The translations under genes were made by a program, and so were the position numbers. The notes under the pieces were generated by a model. The model was not told where the DNA came from, did not search any database, and saw only the letters and a list, made by a program, of their open reading frames with translations. Positions 22,763 to 36,300 of a stretch of 64,000 bases of DNA are shown here, piece after piece. This DNA is from Apostichopus japonicus (Eukaryota > Echinodermata > Holothuroidea > Aspidochirotida > Stichopodidae). How positions within the stretch are numbered: position 1 is the first letter of the stretch; each line of letters starts with the position of its first letter. The stretch lies in assembly GCF_037975245.1 (NCBI RefSeq), contig NC_092564.1, forward strand, positions 18,977,984 to 19,041,983. The letters are read 5' to 3'.

Positions 22763-22870
22763 GTGACGGTCGGTAGGAAGCTTGAGTGGCGGTCGGTAGG
22801 ATGCTGATTTACTCTGAGTGCCGGTCGGCAAGCACTAGTGGCGGTTACGCCCGACCGGCGCCGACCGGCG
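22763..22870. repeat. GC-rich short repeat of CGGTCGG units
   Basis: GACGGTCGGTAGGA, GGCGGTCGGTAGGA and GCCGGTCGGC follow one another, then the complementary GACCGGCGCCGACCGGC. It stands out as CpG-dense in AT-rich surroundings. It could be a remnant CpG island near the unplaced first exon of SELENBP1, or a small inverted repeat. Confidence 0.45.
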
Positions 22871-23745
22871 TGGCTACAACACTGGTCACACAGTTGTGTG
22901 TTCCAGTTGATACCAACTTTGAATTTGGTGTGGTCAGTAGTAGTTGTATTGCCAGCCCATATCATGATACATATGACCATGAAGTTCAGTCAATTGCAAA
23001 TTTCATACTTGCTTTGCCAATGTAAAAAGTATTTATTACCTCCATCTAGCCAAGGCAGCTATGTAGTAGATATTAAGTATGACAATTGTGTACATGTATT
23101 TCAATTCCAAGATATATAATCTTGAATGTCAGAAATAAATTTTGTTGTTCCCATTGGATGAAGTTTACATTAGAGTTTCCAGAGTTAAATGGCATATTAT
23201 GTATTTTATAGCAATAACACTAAGTTTTAATTAAGGTATGAAATTATGAACAACTGAATTCAGTTGAAAATACTGTAAAGTATTATAGATAGGTTCAACA
23301 ATCCATAAATTCTTGCCACTGTGGAGGAGGTCATGAATTCGGCCACTAATTAGGCACGTAGATTATTCTGTGTTTTAATTGAACAGGGATTATTAGGTTT
23401 GTATGTACAATTTGTTAAGCAGTATATTAAGGGTTATATACAAATTTTGTTTCTCTTGAAAAAAATGTAAATCCATGGTCATTTACAGTTTTGTATACAA
23501 AACCCACGCTATACTGTGCATGTTTGCATTCGTGTAGTTTGCATAGCATGTAGCTATGTATGATACAAGATACAAGTTATTCCCAGCTGTTGAATCAAAG
23601 GAGATCTATTGTAAAGTGCGTCCTTAAACAAGTTCATGTCAGGAGAGTGCTGATGTTTCCAGTGTGAAAAGGGAATATTGTATAAATCTGCTATCGATCG
23701 CAAAATGCTATGCAATTCGGTCAAATTGCTATACAAAGGAAGCAG

Positions 23746-23906
23746 TTTTTTTTTTATTTATTTATTTATGTTTTATTTTTTTTTTATTTATACATTTATT
23801 TATTTATTTATTTATTTATATTTTTTATTTATACATTTATTTATTTATTTTTTTATATTTTCTTATTTTCTTATTTTATTTTTCTTATTTTTTTATTTTT
23901 TTACAC
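23746..23906. repeat. (TTTA)n / T-rich microsatellite
   Basis: About 160 bp of TTTA, TTTATA and T runs. Frames across it give Phe/Ile/Tyr/Leu-only peptides, which are not genes. Confidence 0.9.
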
Positions 23907-24155
23907 AGGACCAATAGCATTTTGTAAGAAACAAAATTCTGAGCCTTCGAAACTGTTACACAAAAATTTACCATGTACTAAATTATTCACTGGTGTATAT
24001 ATATATTCCATGCAACTCACTGTAGTAGGGTGGTACACGGTATAGGCCGCACATGTACCAGAATCATGGTTACCATGTAGTATAATTACCTTGGCTCCTG
24101 CAATATGTGGTCAAAATGAATAAATCATATATCTTGCTCTTGTAACATACTACAG

Positions 24156-24316
24156 CTTGTTGCTCAGGACCAGGGTATGCTACCCCAGAGGATGCAACCC
24201 ATGCACCTCCAGAAGGACTTCTGTACACCACCTGTGTCTACCGTGGAGTGGACTCAAAGAAACCAGATTTCTTGGCAACGGTTGATGTGGACCCACTTTC
24301 ACCAACATACTGTCAG
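24156..24316 (+). CDS. SELENBP1: SELENBP1 exon encoding the N-terminus
   Basis: After an AG acceptor (24154-24155) it reads [16 protein letters not shown] and on to [11 protein letters not shown], ending at the GT of 24317. It begins with two bases of a split codon, so the missing first exon ends one base into a codon. ATGG|CT would give Met-Ala-Cys-Cys, close to the human MATKC start; this is inference. Confidence 0.93.
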
Positions 24317-27300
24317 GTAAATTTGAGCTAAGAGTACTATGTAACATCATAATTAGCCAGTATCGCTACCAGGATTTTTATAGTTGTGTCTACCGGACGC
24401 ATAGGCATAGGAGCCCAATTTGAATTGGGGGGGCTGTAACTACTTGCCCGAAAAATATATCCAAAATTTTTTGTGCGCCTTAAACATGTTCATGTGTATA
24501 TCATATAGGCATGCAATGGTTATTGCCAATAACATACAATCATTTGCCATCATTTTGATCAATAATAATGATCATAATAATATCAGTTTAACCATTGAGA
24601 AACATATTGCAAGTTATTTTTCTTTCAGTAGGTGCCTGAAAAATTCTCAGCATATTGCCCGAATTTTCAGTTCAGTTTTCAGTTTTTTTAGTTCTTTGAG
24701 AAGTTGTGGCCTTTCAAAAGAAAGAAAGAAAAATATTCAAAAGGTGTTTAATTGTTTTGCCTTGTTTTGCATCTATAAGCCTAGTAGCTGTCAGTGTGTG
24801 TAAGGTGGGGTCTATTTCCCAAAAATAACAAGCTTGAAGCAATTTGAAGGTTTTGCGTCCCAGTTGCAGAATCCTGGGTTCGTGACAATGACTTTAAGAT
24901 GTAAGAAACATTCATTGTACAGTAGTTATAAATTAGTTGTACACTCATTTAGGAATACATTTTTATAGGTAAATTACTTTGAGGAATATATACAGTACAG
25001 GTCTCACTGCTGGTTTCGTCCAAAAAATGTTAAAATGGAGGGTCCCTGGATTGGGTTTATGAGTAAACTAGGGCAAAAAAACTGTAAGCTAATTAACTTG
25101 TATTCTTACTTGACTGTAACTGTATGTTTCTACCACCCTGGTCATATAAGCAGGACTAATTTATCCAGAGATATTGGAGGGGCAAGGTGGTGAATACTGA
25201 TTGAACTGCAGTTAAACCAATGTTTAAGTGTACCTGTAGATGTTTTACATGTTTTCAGGGTGGGTAAAAAGTGGGGCAGGACAGACTGCCCCCTATAGAA
25301 CAAAGTATAGGCAGTGATACAAATGATTCTTTACATCTACACATCTGCATGTTCTACAGTATATTGTACCGTACGTACCTATTGACGCTCCGCTATGTAA
25401 ACGATGCCTCCATTTGAGTGGAAATTTTGCTAATAAAATAACCCATTTTACTAAATTTTCTGCTTAAAATTGTCTTAAAACTAGTTGTTTGTCTGTATGT
25501 GTTCCTGTTTTAAGCTAACAGCTTTTCAAACGCTCGAAATTGGAAGTCAAATACAGCACAATTGTTCGCTATCTGTGTATTAACAGTGCCTATTGCAGTG
25601 TTTGATTTTTGCGGTATACCAACAATGACGTCACACGGTGACCAGAGGCTCCTTTGGGTCAATCTCTGTTTTCAGAAATTCCATAGGTACATGTCTTGTG
25701 ACTACCCTAAATTATGTCCATTTTCGTGGTCGTTTTTTGATGGGTTATAGTAGGTTCTCGAAGATTATTTTTTACACATGTATGTTGATTATGTGTATGT
25801 AAACTCCCAAATTAATGGAAAATCCCCCCAAAAAATGTTGTCTCCATAGTTGGTCTTTAATTCTTCCTCTTGAAGTTTGCGTGCACCAAGCGTCCGTGCA
25901 AGTGCTGCAAAAAAATAAAATTCAGACAGGACCGTGAAAATTTTCTTCTCAGAATTAAAGCAGCCATATTGTCAGACTAGGAACGTCGTGGGCATGCATC
26001 GACCAGTCTAATAGTTCTGACTAGTTGGATATATTAGACCTGAAAATAGGAGCCATGTACAGCAGTGACCAGCGGCAGCCAACAGCTGTCAAAGCTATAC
26101 TCACCACCAAGGGAAGCAATTATTGCCCTCATTATCTGCAACCTGCTCCATTCCTTACACAAAATACGTCAGCTGTAATCACGGATATTGGTTACATGTG
26201 CTAATAACATTAATAGGACGTGTACTGTCTGATGTAATAATTACAGTCAGTCATGATCCCCAACGTTCCCCATTCACTCACATTTTCGTTTGCACACGTG
26301 GTACTCACATTGATGCTGCATTAATACTGTCCGATATAAAAATCATACAGTATGACCAACTTTCCTGCATATATTCTACTGACATATCCAGTCAATGTTA
26401 ATATACAGTAGCCTATGAAATGCTGCACAGTTATGTTTATAATTATGTATATACAAGTATACATACATATCACATTAAAATTGCTAACTCTTAGTAAATA
26501 AGTTAACGGTTGGTTGATTTTACTACACGCAGGTGATTCATCGACTGCCAATGCCATATCTTGACGATGAAATCCATCACAGTGGTTGGAACAGCTGCAG
26601 TAGCTGCTTCAACGACCCCAGCAAATCTCGTAACCGGCTCATCTTACCCTGTCTGTCCTCCTCCAGAATTTATGTGGTGGACACAGGGTCACATCCCAGA
26701 GCCCCAAAGTTGCACAAGGTGAGCTTTAATAATTTGTGTCAATTAGTGACTGATATTTACACTAATTAGACAAGGTATTATTTCCTCAATGGAAAAGTTT
26801 AATTGAAAATCTACTGACATAGCTATTGGAGTTATTATCTTCTAGAAAGTTTATGCAGCAGTACTACCAGTGGCGGAGCTAGGGCCGGTATTGGTCGGGG
26901 GGGGGAGCGAGAATGGTCTGTAGGGGCACTTTCAACACTTTCTAAGCGGAGCGCCACCACAGGTTGGCGCGGAGCGTACAGAAATTTAGATCGCCGGAAA
27001 TGACCCTTTCCTGGCCTTGCTAATTTGCAGATAAACGAAGAATAAATAGGTGTCATCGCCATTTTGTCAGAAAATTACACCAACAAAATGTGACAAATGT
27101 CAATAGGTATTTGAGAGCGCAATAAAAAAGTCAATAATCGCGAATAAGTAAAAAGTGGTAAAAATTAGCTTAAAAGGGGCGCCAGCAGTCCATTTGAGTC
27201 CGTCAGGGGGGGGCATCGGCCCCCCCTGACTGTATGGACGCTCCGCTACTGAGTACTACTGTAAATAGAATTTTCCAGTCGATCTTGTACAGTAGTTTAG

Positions 27301-30300
27301 GTAGAATAGGAAAGAGCAGATGTAGAGTTGTAGACAGGTTAGTTAGTATCCTTGCTCGTTTATCCCTTAAACACTAAGGTAAGTAATATCAGAACAGACC
27401 AGACAACAACAAAAACAGTGACTTAAATTTGTGGCAAATTTTGTGGTCACATATGATGTGCTTTTTTCCCCTTTTTAACCTAGGACCATTAAACAGAAGG
27501 AAAATCATAAGCAATGAAACATTCAGTGATAGACATTAATGCTAAAAACTAGACTAGATGTTTCATTCGATTGTAGTTGGTGTTGTTAAAGCATGCCGCC
27601 AGTTCTATTTCAATGCTGAAATTACTGTACAAACAGTACATATATTCATGACCCTTTTGCCCTCATGACACTGGTGGGAGTACCAAACAGGTTTTGAGTT
27701 TTGCTGGTTACTTTGCTCCAGGATATATACCAGTTTAAACCAGTTCCGATCCCAGAAGTGTGATGGAGGGTGCAAGGGTCAAGGTGATTGAATGTTGCAA
27801 AAATGTAACATTAGTGTACAGTAGCTAACTGTAAAAGTATGCCTCCAGTGTGCATTTCATATTCTTATTGTCAGATTTAACCCAAGTCAACTTGTTTGAC
27901 GTTTGGTAGGAAATCTATGATGTGTTCTTTGCATCCAGCTGAGCGTGTTGCAACTTTGTAAAAGTGGTTTACCTGGTTCTTGGCGACATTGAAGTGACAG
28001 TAAGACTGATTCCTAATCAGTCGGTTAGGCACTGGAAATCCATCTAGGCTACTAAAACTTTCCATGTTTGCTTTTGACAAAGGACAGATTTCCTTTAAAT
28101 TAGAAACATATGTGTCGTGGCATATGTATGCCACAAACATAAAATGCTATTAAGATTTCTGCTCATGAAAAAAATGAAACCAAAAAAAACAGACCAAGAG
28201 CCAGCCATGTACATGATGGCAGAGAGAAATTAAAGCTGTCACGGTATCCACTTGCTTTTAGTTATTTTCGGTATAATTTTTGATGTAATCTACCATGCAC
28301 AGGTACTTAATGATGCACATTAGCAGGGGTAGATATTTGGGTATGAACACAGTTTCTGGCATGACATGAGGTAGTATCAGGTTGCAAACGGTATTTATCT
28401 AGAGCACACTAAAAACAGCCCCCAAACTCCCTTCCCTAATAAGAAAAGGATACTTATCGGGCTGTAATAGGCTGTTGAAACGCTTAGAAATCCAATAGGA
28501 TGTAAAGAAGGTAAAAATCCAATGTAATCCGGGCAGTTTTCGAAAGATTTGAATCCACTACGAAAACGCATGAGTAAACACTTTGGTTGGTAGAATGAGA
28601 AGGAAGGGCATTGACCGGATAGGACCGGTCGTTGAGGGTGCACAGTGTTAAAAGATTACCAGGACATACTAGACACGGTAGAATGAGGTGCTAATGTTGT
28701 GGGGAGACAGGTAAGCGAGGAGCGAAGTAAATATATAAACCAGTAAGTTTTATGATTTATCTAGAGCTTGGATTGTCTCAACAGACACAGTCAGTGGAGA
28801 GCAATTTGTAAGATGCAGATGGAATGGATGTCTATAAATATTGGTTTTAATGAGTTAATTGGACTCAAGAAATCTTTCAGAATCATATATTGAATTGAGG
28901 ATTTTGTTTCAATAAAACTGTTAAGTCCTAAAGTTCATCACCCATTTGTGGGTGAACTGGCAGCTGGTGTTCTCTCCATATTATGGAGGTAAAGTAAATT
29001 AATTTTTCTTCAAAACTGTTTTCTTGTTTGCTGGTATTGAAAGTTGAGATTTCTAAACAGGCACGTAGCCAGGGGGGGGGGCGAAGGGGGCAGCTGCCCC
29101 CCCTTGAGCATATTTAAAAAAAAAAAAAAAAAATGTTTTAATGATATCGCTAGTATTTTCAACAGAGAAAATGCTAAGATGCAACTTTAAAGTGCCATTT
29201 CCAGCGATCTGGGAGGCATTTTCAGCCAAACTTTTCTTGTACGCAACCATGGTGGCCCTATGCTTAGATAGTTTGCAATGCCGAATCTACAGTTTCACCC
29301 CTCCCTTGGCAAATTCCTGGCTACGCGCCTGTTTCTACAAGACATCATCCGAAGTGAATGTCCCTTAGTTTTATGAGACTTGTTAGAATGATATATCTTG
29401 GACAAAAAGTGAAGCTTATTAATGGTAGCTGTATTCGGCACTATCAGTCACTTATCCCGCTGGAATAATTTTAAGTTAATAGTCCACAGGTGGCCGGGAA
29501 AAACTTCAAAACTAAAACTTGGATGAACTCCACCCAACTTTTAGTGAGAACAAGAAGCTTATTGTTTTTCATAGAGGTCACCAATGTTAAAAACTCTGAT
29601 AACGTTGTAAATTTGCCATTTCTCCAAACTTCAAGCTTAGATATATGTGGTTGCACCCAGGGCCGTCTTAAGAGATCACCGGGCCCTGGGCCCGGCAATG
29701 GAGCGGGGCCCCTCAATTAAGTGAGTTCGAAAAAAGTTGCGTGAAAAATTGACATCCTTGACAATCGCTCAAGCATAGACATGCCTGCATTTACCACCCC
29801 TCCCTATGTCGCGCATAAAGCATAAAACTTTTAGCTGAATAAAATACGTGATATATCTTGAAGAGTAATCTTTCAGTTGCCCTCCATCCCTTCCCTAACA
29901 ATACTGGACTCACCATTTGTAACACCCTTGTGTTGAGTATTTCAATTGAAAGGGGGGTGTAGGCGGTTTTACACTATCTAACGCAACGTAGTCGCCAAGA
30001 ACATGAAGTATTTTTAAGGGAGGGCCCGAGGAACATGAACTTATAGCATGCTCCTCATGGTGAAACATAACTGCACCTATTAGGTGAATCGAGTGTACTG
30101 TTAATAGTAGGAGAGACTAGCGTAGGTTCTTATGACCAACTAGACCGGTTTCTGCTCTCAAACATTATAGGAGGAGCTTCATCAGTAGTAGCCTTTGAAT
30201 ATTTTATATTCGGCCTGGGCATCTCGTTCTAAAAATGCATCTATTTTCTGTGCACAAGTCTTTATGGCCTCATAGTGCAGCTATAAGGGCATCTAAAAGA

Positions 30301-33300
30301 GCTTTGTGTGAACCCTGAGAGTCCAGGCGCGTAGCCAAGGGGGGGGCGAAGGGGGCAGCCGCCCCCCCATTGAGCTTTTTTTTAATATCTTTTTCTTCAT
30401 GTTTTTATGATATCGCTAGTATTTTCAAAAGAGAAAATGCTAAGAAGCAACTTACAAGGCCTGGGAAGTGCCATTTCCAGTGATCGGGGAGGCATTTACA
30501 GCCATAATTTTCTTGTACGCTTCGCGCCAATCATGGTGGCGCTACGCTTAGATAGTTTGCAATGCCGAATCTACAGTTTCGCCCCTCCCTTGGCAAATTC
30601 CTGGCTACGCGCCTGTGAGAGTCAGCTGATTCCTCGTTAGTACGAAACCTTGAGTGAACAAGTAAATCTTTGAGATTTTGGGCTCTTTTGTAGGCTAGAA
30701 TCAGTTCTTTTGGAAACAGTTTGGATAATTCCGCGTGTTGCGAGATTAAGTGCCAATGTTTCAAAAGTGTTTTTTTTTCAAATGTGTGGTTTTGATATGG
30801 GGTGTATAAGTGAGCTTGAACACAAGTGGTACGTGGTTCCTTTTGTTTAGGTTTGGTAGTGAGGTATTGCCTTTCGTGGCTGAGGCAATTTCCTCTTTCT
30901 TATAGTTACGGAGTAACAGTTTCTCTGTGTAAGTTGTTCGGGGCATTGTATATTCCAGGGTTGCCAACTCAGATTCGAATATTTAATGTCAAACTCTGAA
31001 GTGTTTCACCAACTCTCGTCACAAGTTGTCAAGTATCGATTTCAATCAGGCATAATGGACTATTCAATAAGTTTTCCTCCCAGATTAAGACATGGGGTTA
31101 CTACGATTGCGGGGCCCCTGACATCGCGGGGCCCTGGGCCAGGGCCCAGTGGGCCCATGCGTTAAGACGGCCCTGGTTGCACCTTGCCAAGTACAAGACC
31201 CATTTTGCTTTCTGCGCAGCTGAAAGGTCATAAATTGAGTTCAACAGAGGTCATCACCTACAGCTTGCAATCCTAATAAATACAGTATGATATTGCACCT
31301 CAAAAACAATGCTTGGTAGCAATTAATACATGGCCATGTTGATTTGCTTTAGTATGGATGAGAACGCTATTGTTCGTCATAGTCATTTGTGGTCATTACG
31401 ATCTGTGCACTGCCTATAGCAAATACCATCAGAGTCGCGGCCTGTTTGTGGCCAAAAACAGGGGAGATTGAATATCTAACCCATGCAGTTGGTAATGCTA
31501 GCCATACCTAACACTCCTCTGCACACATTCATGATTAAAGACATGCACAGTGTACTACTGCAGTGGTCAAGCCCAACTTGTCTTCGCACACAGGAAAGTA
31601 TACTAGTGCTGGCCATTAGAGCACTTTTTTTTTCAATCAAATGGTTGGCTGGTCAATTAATTAGGTGGGCCTGGCTCAAGAATGAACCCTAATGGCAGTA
31701 CTTGGGATAGTTTATGCTACTTTTTAGTAACATAATTATTAATGCTAGAGTGAATTTGAGGTGGACAGCTTTTCTATATAGGCAGACTTGACGGTCATGG
31801 TCGCCTGGCAGAGGTTGAAATCTGACAATCTTGTAACGGAATATAAACTTTGAAAGTAAACCTTTAAAGGGTGTGAAGACTGGGGCAAAAAGAAACTTCT
31901 AATGCCTGTAATTTGACCTAGTTTGAATGAGGTGTAACAGAAGTGTTAAACACCACCATCAGTCCCAGAAAATACACACACAGCTTGCTACCGTCGGTAA
32001 TTAGACACTAGTGTATGTCCAGTCAGTACATACAGCCGCGATCAATACCCACAGCACAGTATACAAACGATACAACAATGGACATCTCAGGTCCAGCTAA
32101 AGATAACAATTAAGGTATCACGTTTCATTACTGTCTGCATTTTGAAGCGACATGAACAAAACGTCACTTGCAAGCGACAGAAAATTAACTTTTTCAGATG
32201 GCTGCACGTGGTTTGGGGCGAGTCTTCAATGCCTTGATGAACTCACTTGAATACTAACTACACTTGTGGATCCACCCTTCAGTATAAGAAACTTGTCTTT
32301 TGTAGCTGTAGGTCAACAATCATCTGAAGTCACCAGAGGTCAAATTCTGACAATCTTTTAACAATGAACACCAAAAGTAGAGCTTAATTGGATAAAATGT
32401 TTATATTTTGTGAATATAGTTAAAACTGTCAAAAGGTCAAAGGTCTCTTTCGGGTCAAACTTTGAAAATGTTGAGTACAGTTTTACAACATTTGTTAAAT
32501 GTTCTAAACGATAGCATTTGGCGGCAAAGAAGCTCGTTCTGTCTGTCCACTGTCTGTCCACTTTCTGGTTTTATAGGTGAACTAATATAGAAAGGAAGTA
32601 TCATACTGTATAACTTAGCTGTGATCACAGAGCTATTTCGTTATTAGCTCCATGCTGGGGGTGAATCAACGTCTGTCAACTCAAGAAAGTACCAACGCTA
32701 TATATAATGATCACACCTCAGTCAGCGACGTAGCCAGGAATTTGAAAGGGGGGGAGCGCTTTTTGCGATTGATATGGATTTTCAAAGTTGTAGGCACGAC
32801 TATCTGAGCGGAGCGCCACCATCGGTTGGCGCGGAGCGTACAAGAAAATTTTTGGTTTTACAAACCCCCCAGATGGCCGGAAACGGCCCTTCCCTAGTGT
32901 TCATTCTGGTTCCCTGGCCTCTTGCTAACTTGAGACACCTCATTCAAGATCACTTTTAAACCCAAAAAACAAACGAGTTAAAATAGTACGTAATTCAAAA
33001 ATACATAATGTATTAAAATTAGCAAGGTACACAAGGGCGGAAGCACTTTTAATCTGGGGGGGGGGCACCGACGTCAAAGGGCACTTTGCAGAAATTCGAT
33101 TGGACTGATGCAGCCTGATATTTAGTACCCTTTATAAATCTTATTGTATTATCTTATTTGCGTATACACATCACTCCATCAACGCCCCCCCCCCCCCCGT
33201 CTTAGTAGTCTTACTTTTCAACTTCTGATACTTGTAGATACAAAGATAGTCCAGAAATGTCTTTGATACAACTGTAGCTAGTAAATGTTTAAGTTAGCCT

Positions 33301-36300
33301 ACTAAGAGAAGGCGAGAGCTATCCGACGATTGCCATCTGATGCAAATTTCTCAAGTGTTTTCTCAACTGAAATATTATCTGCGTAAACGGGTTCTTAACT
33401 ACATGTTAAAAAACTGACAAGATCGGATCCTATAGTCTTTTTCGGCGGGTAGAGTGTTGAATGAAACTATCGTGCTACATACTGGCTACGCCCTGATCAT
33501 ATGATATCAGTATCAGCAGATTTTGTTTCCTGTTTAAATTCTTTTACATAATATATCAGAAAGACAAACATAGTGCTCTTTTACAAGTTTTCCAGTAGGA
33601 TGATTCTTGTTTATTGTCCAATGTCTGGACTTTAATACATTTGACGAACTTAACTGATGGACAATATAAACTTTCATATTTTGAAATACAGCCAAATATG
33701 CAGTGGCCTAAAAACAAATATCGTTATCGCAGTGTATTAGCAGTGTAATAATTATTTATAGGAAGTGCGTATCACGTACGATTGCTAGCTTAGCTTCATA
33801 ACATGCTGTTCGTGCAACAACTTAGGACGACTCATTGAACGAACGTTGTCGACGTTGTTGTGCATACAGTTCGTGACATTCCATAGAGTGCGGTTAGGTA
33901 GGCAATATGTATTTTATTACACAGTGGCCAACTGTAGGCTTGTACAGTAATTGGCTATAAGCTAAATTTAGCTAATTGCATCTGCCAAACTAAGTAAGTA
34001 GTTGAATCAGTAGGCGTGAATGTTACTACGATTACAATCGAGTTAACGGAGCTGACGAGTATTCAAGATCAAAAGAGCACTGACAAAATACCATGCTAAA
34101 AAAACGACAGTTTAAAAAAAAAAATCGACACTGCTCCCCCCCTGGCTACGTCCCTGACCTCAGTTATTTCAGCAACACCAGACGATGTCACCAAAAGTTG
34201 AAATACAATTGAAGGAAACAGAAAGTTGACAAAATCTGCACTTGAAGGGGATTTTCTTTTAAAACCAAATTCTTATGATAGTAAATTTATTTCAGTTTGC
34301 TGTTAATTGTTATACTATGAAGTACTGAATTGAAACCTCAAGGATCATACATTATAATATTATTAAAGAGTAGAAGTTACTTTCCTTAGGGTTTCAATCC
34401 CTCTCTTGTCTAATTTATTTCAGCAACACCAGACGATGTCCCAAATGGTGGATTTCCTACTAGGACATATGTTAATGATTATGTTTAAGTCCATAGTTCA
34501 AGAGCTAGCTTTCATTCATGCCAGGCATGGAATCTGAAGGTTAAGGGCTTGGTGGGCCATGAGTCAGTCCTCTTGAAAGGAATCTCCTTCAGGGTGGACC
34601 GGACATGAAAGATCTCTTACAGAGCCTGTGCATGGTCGAATAATAAGTTTTTTTTTAAACCCTGCTGTACATTTTCTTTTGTATAAAGATTGTTGAGCCC
34701 GAGGAAGTCGCAGAGGGGTCTGGTCTGTTGAATCCCCATACTTCTCATTGCCTTGGTAGCGGAGAGGTCCTCGTCAGTGCCATGGGCGATGCCAAAAACC
34801 CAGGAGAGGGCAAAGGTAGGGGAAACTCATTTCTCTTTTGTATTTTTGATGTGTCGGCTTCAAAAGTATTTACTTAAAGCTTGTTGTACTGTAGGCATCA
34901 ACCAGAGTGTTTTAACTATAAAACCCACAGTTTGAACTTGCTTTAAGTGGTAACATATGTAGATCAGAGATGGAAAGCTCCGCAGACCATCTGTTCTAGC
35001 AGTCTTAAAGGCATTGAAGACTCGCCCCAAACAGCGTGCCGCGCTATGAAAAGTTAACTTTCCGTTGTTTGCAAGTGAAGTTTTTCTCTTGTCGCCACAA
35101 AATGCAGACAGAAATGAAACATATGATACCTTGTTATCTTTAGCTGGACCTGAGATGTCCATCGCTGTACCGTTTGTACACTGTACTGTGGGTATTGACC
35201 GTAGCTGTATGTATTGACTGTACACTAGTGTCTAAATACCGACGGTAGCAAGCTGCGTGTGTATTTTCTGAGATGGATGGTGGTGTCCAACACTTCTGTT
35301 ACACCTCATTCAAAACTAGGTCAGATAACCAGCATTAGATGTTCCTTTTTGCGAGAGTCTTCATACCCTTTAAGTACGGTGTCATTCTAACTCCTGGTCT
35401 GTGCTGATCATAGCAACATATCCTTTGTTTAAATACCTCCTTTGAATCTCTTCATGAGCCTAGAGGGAAGTTACAAAAAGTGGAAGTATTTGCCTTAATT
35501 TATTAATTAATGCACGCAGAACAGTAAATAACAACAGAACAACACTGTAGGGTAGTATCATAAGCTGGTAGGGGTCTGTCCCAATCTATTACTGCTTCTG
35601 TTCAACAGTCTCAGTCAAGATGTGTACAAATCATAATCTCTATGTACAGTAGCATGTAGCTTTCCATACCATGATGCAGCGACACTAGTCTTCAATCCTG
35701 GTATAATTACAGAGTCGTCCAGTGGCGTAGGAAGGTACTTTTGAGTGGGGGGGGCTGAAGACTGATGGCCGGCCTGGGGGAGGGGTTTAAGGGGAGGGGG
35801 TGTCCCCCTCCCCTTTGGAAATTTTTTGCATTTTTAGGTGGCCTCAGATGCTTTTGGTGCGATATAGCACACTTCAACACCCACTCCATTTTGTAAATAA
35901 TTTTGCATTTTCACCTGGACTAAGATGCAATTTGGTGCTCCAAATGAGATTTTTTTCTCATTTGGAAATGAAAAAGGGGTTTTCTGACTTGCGAAGCGGG
36001 GGGGCGGAATGATACTTCCGCCCCACCACATTTTTCACTGGGGGGCTGGTGCCCCCCCAGCCCCCCCCCCCCCCGGTTCCTACGCCCTTGGAGTCGTCAG
36101 TTTTTATCAAACTCCCATTAAAGGTCATCGAATATGCCAAAAACTTAGATATTATATTACTCACATTTCGACATGTGTAAGCAGGTGACCAGAATGAGAT
36201 ATTCTGATTATCCATTTATTATCATTATCTGCAATATCTGGGAATACTTTGCAGGAACAGATCTACCTTCAGGAATGTTTACATTTAAATGATAAACTTG

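Larger units (their letters stand above)
29658..31175. mobile_element. hAT-type element with CAGGGCCGTCTTAA ends, carrying nested insertions
   Basis: The left end CAGGGCCGTCTTAAGA and right end GTTAAGACGGCCCTG are flanked by an exact 8-bp GTTGCACC (29650-29657, 31176-31183). It is 1518 bp, of which 300 belong to the later MITE 30324-30615 plus its duplication. GGGCCCTGGGCC-rich subterminal blocks lie at both ends. On the reverse strand it contains a Penelope-like fragment (30624-30967). No hAT transposase is seen. The element sits inside a copy of the GGTCA-bearing dispersed repeat. Confidence 0.85.

Noticed and set aside
23664-24045. Phe/Ile/Tyr-rich membrane protein frames
   Set aside because: They are translations of a TTTA/T-rich microsatellite.
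33035-33200. a separate complete MITE inside 32723-34156
   Set aside because: Only the left half is present and no 8-bp duplication was found around it.
34860-35225. 121-codon reverse frame
   Set aside because: It overlaps an arm of the inverted repeat; the other arm has no matching open frame, so coding is unlikely.
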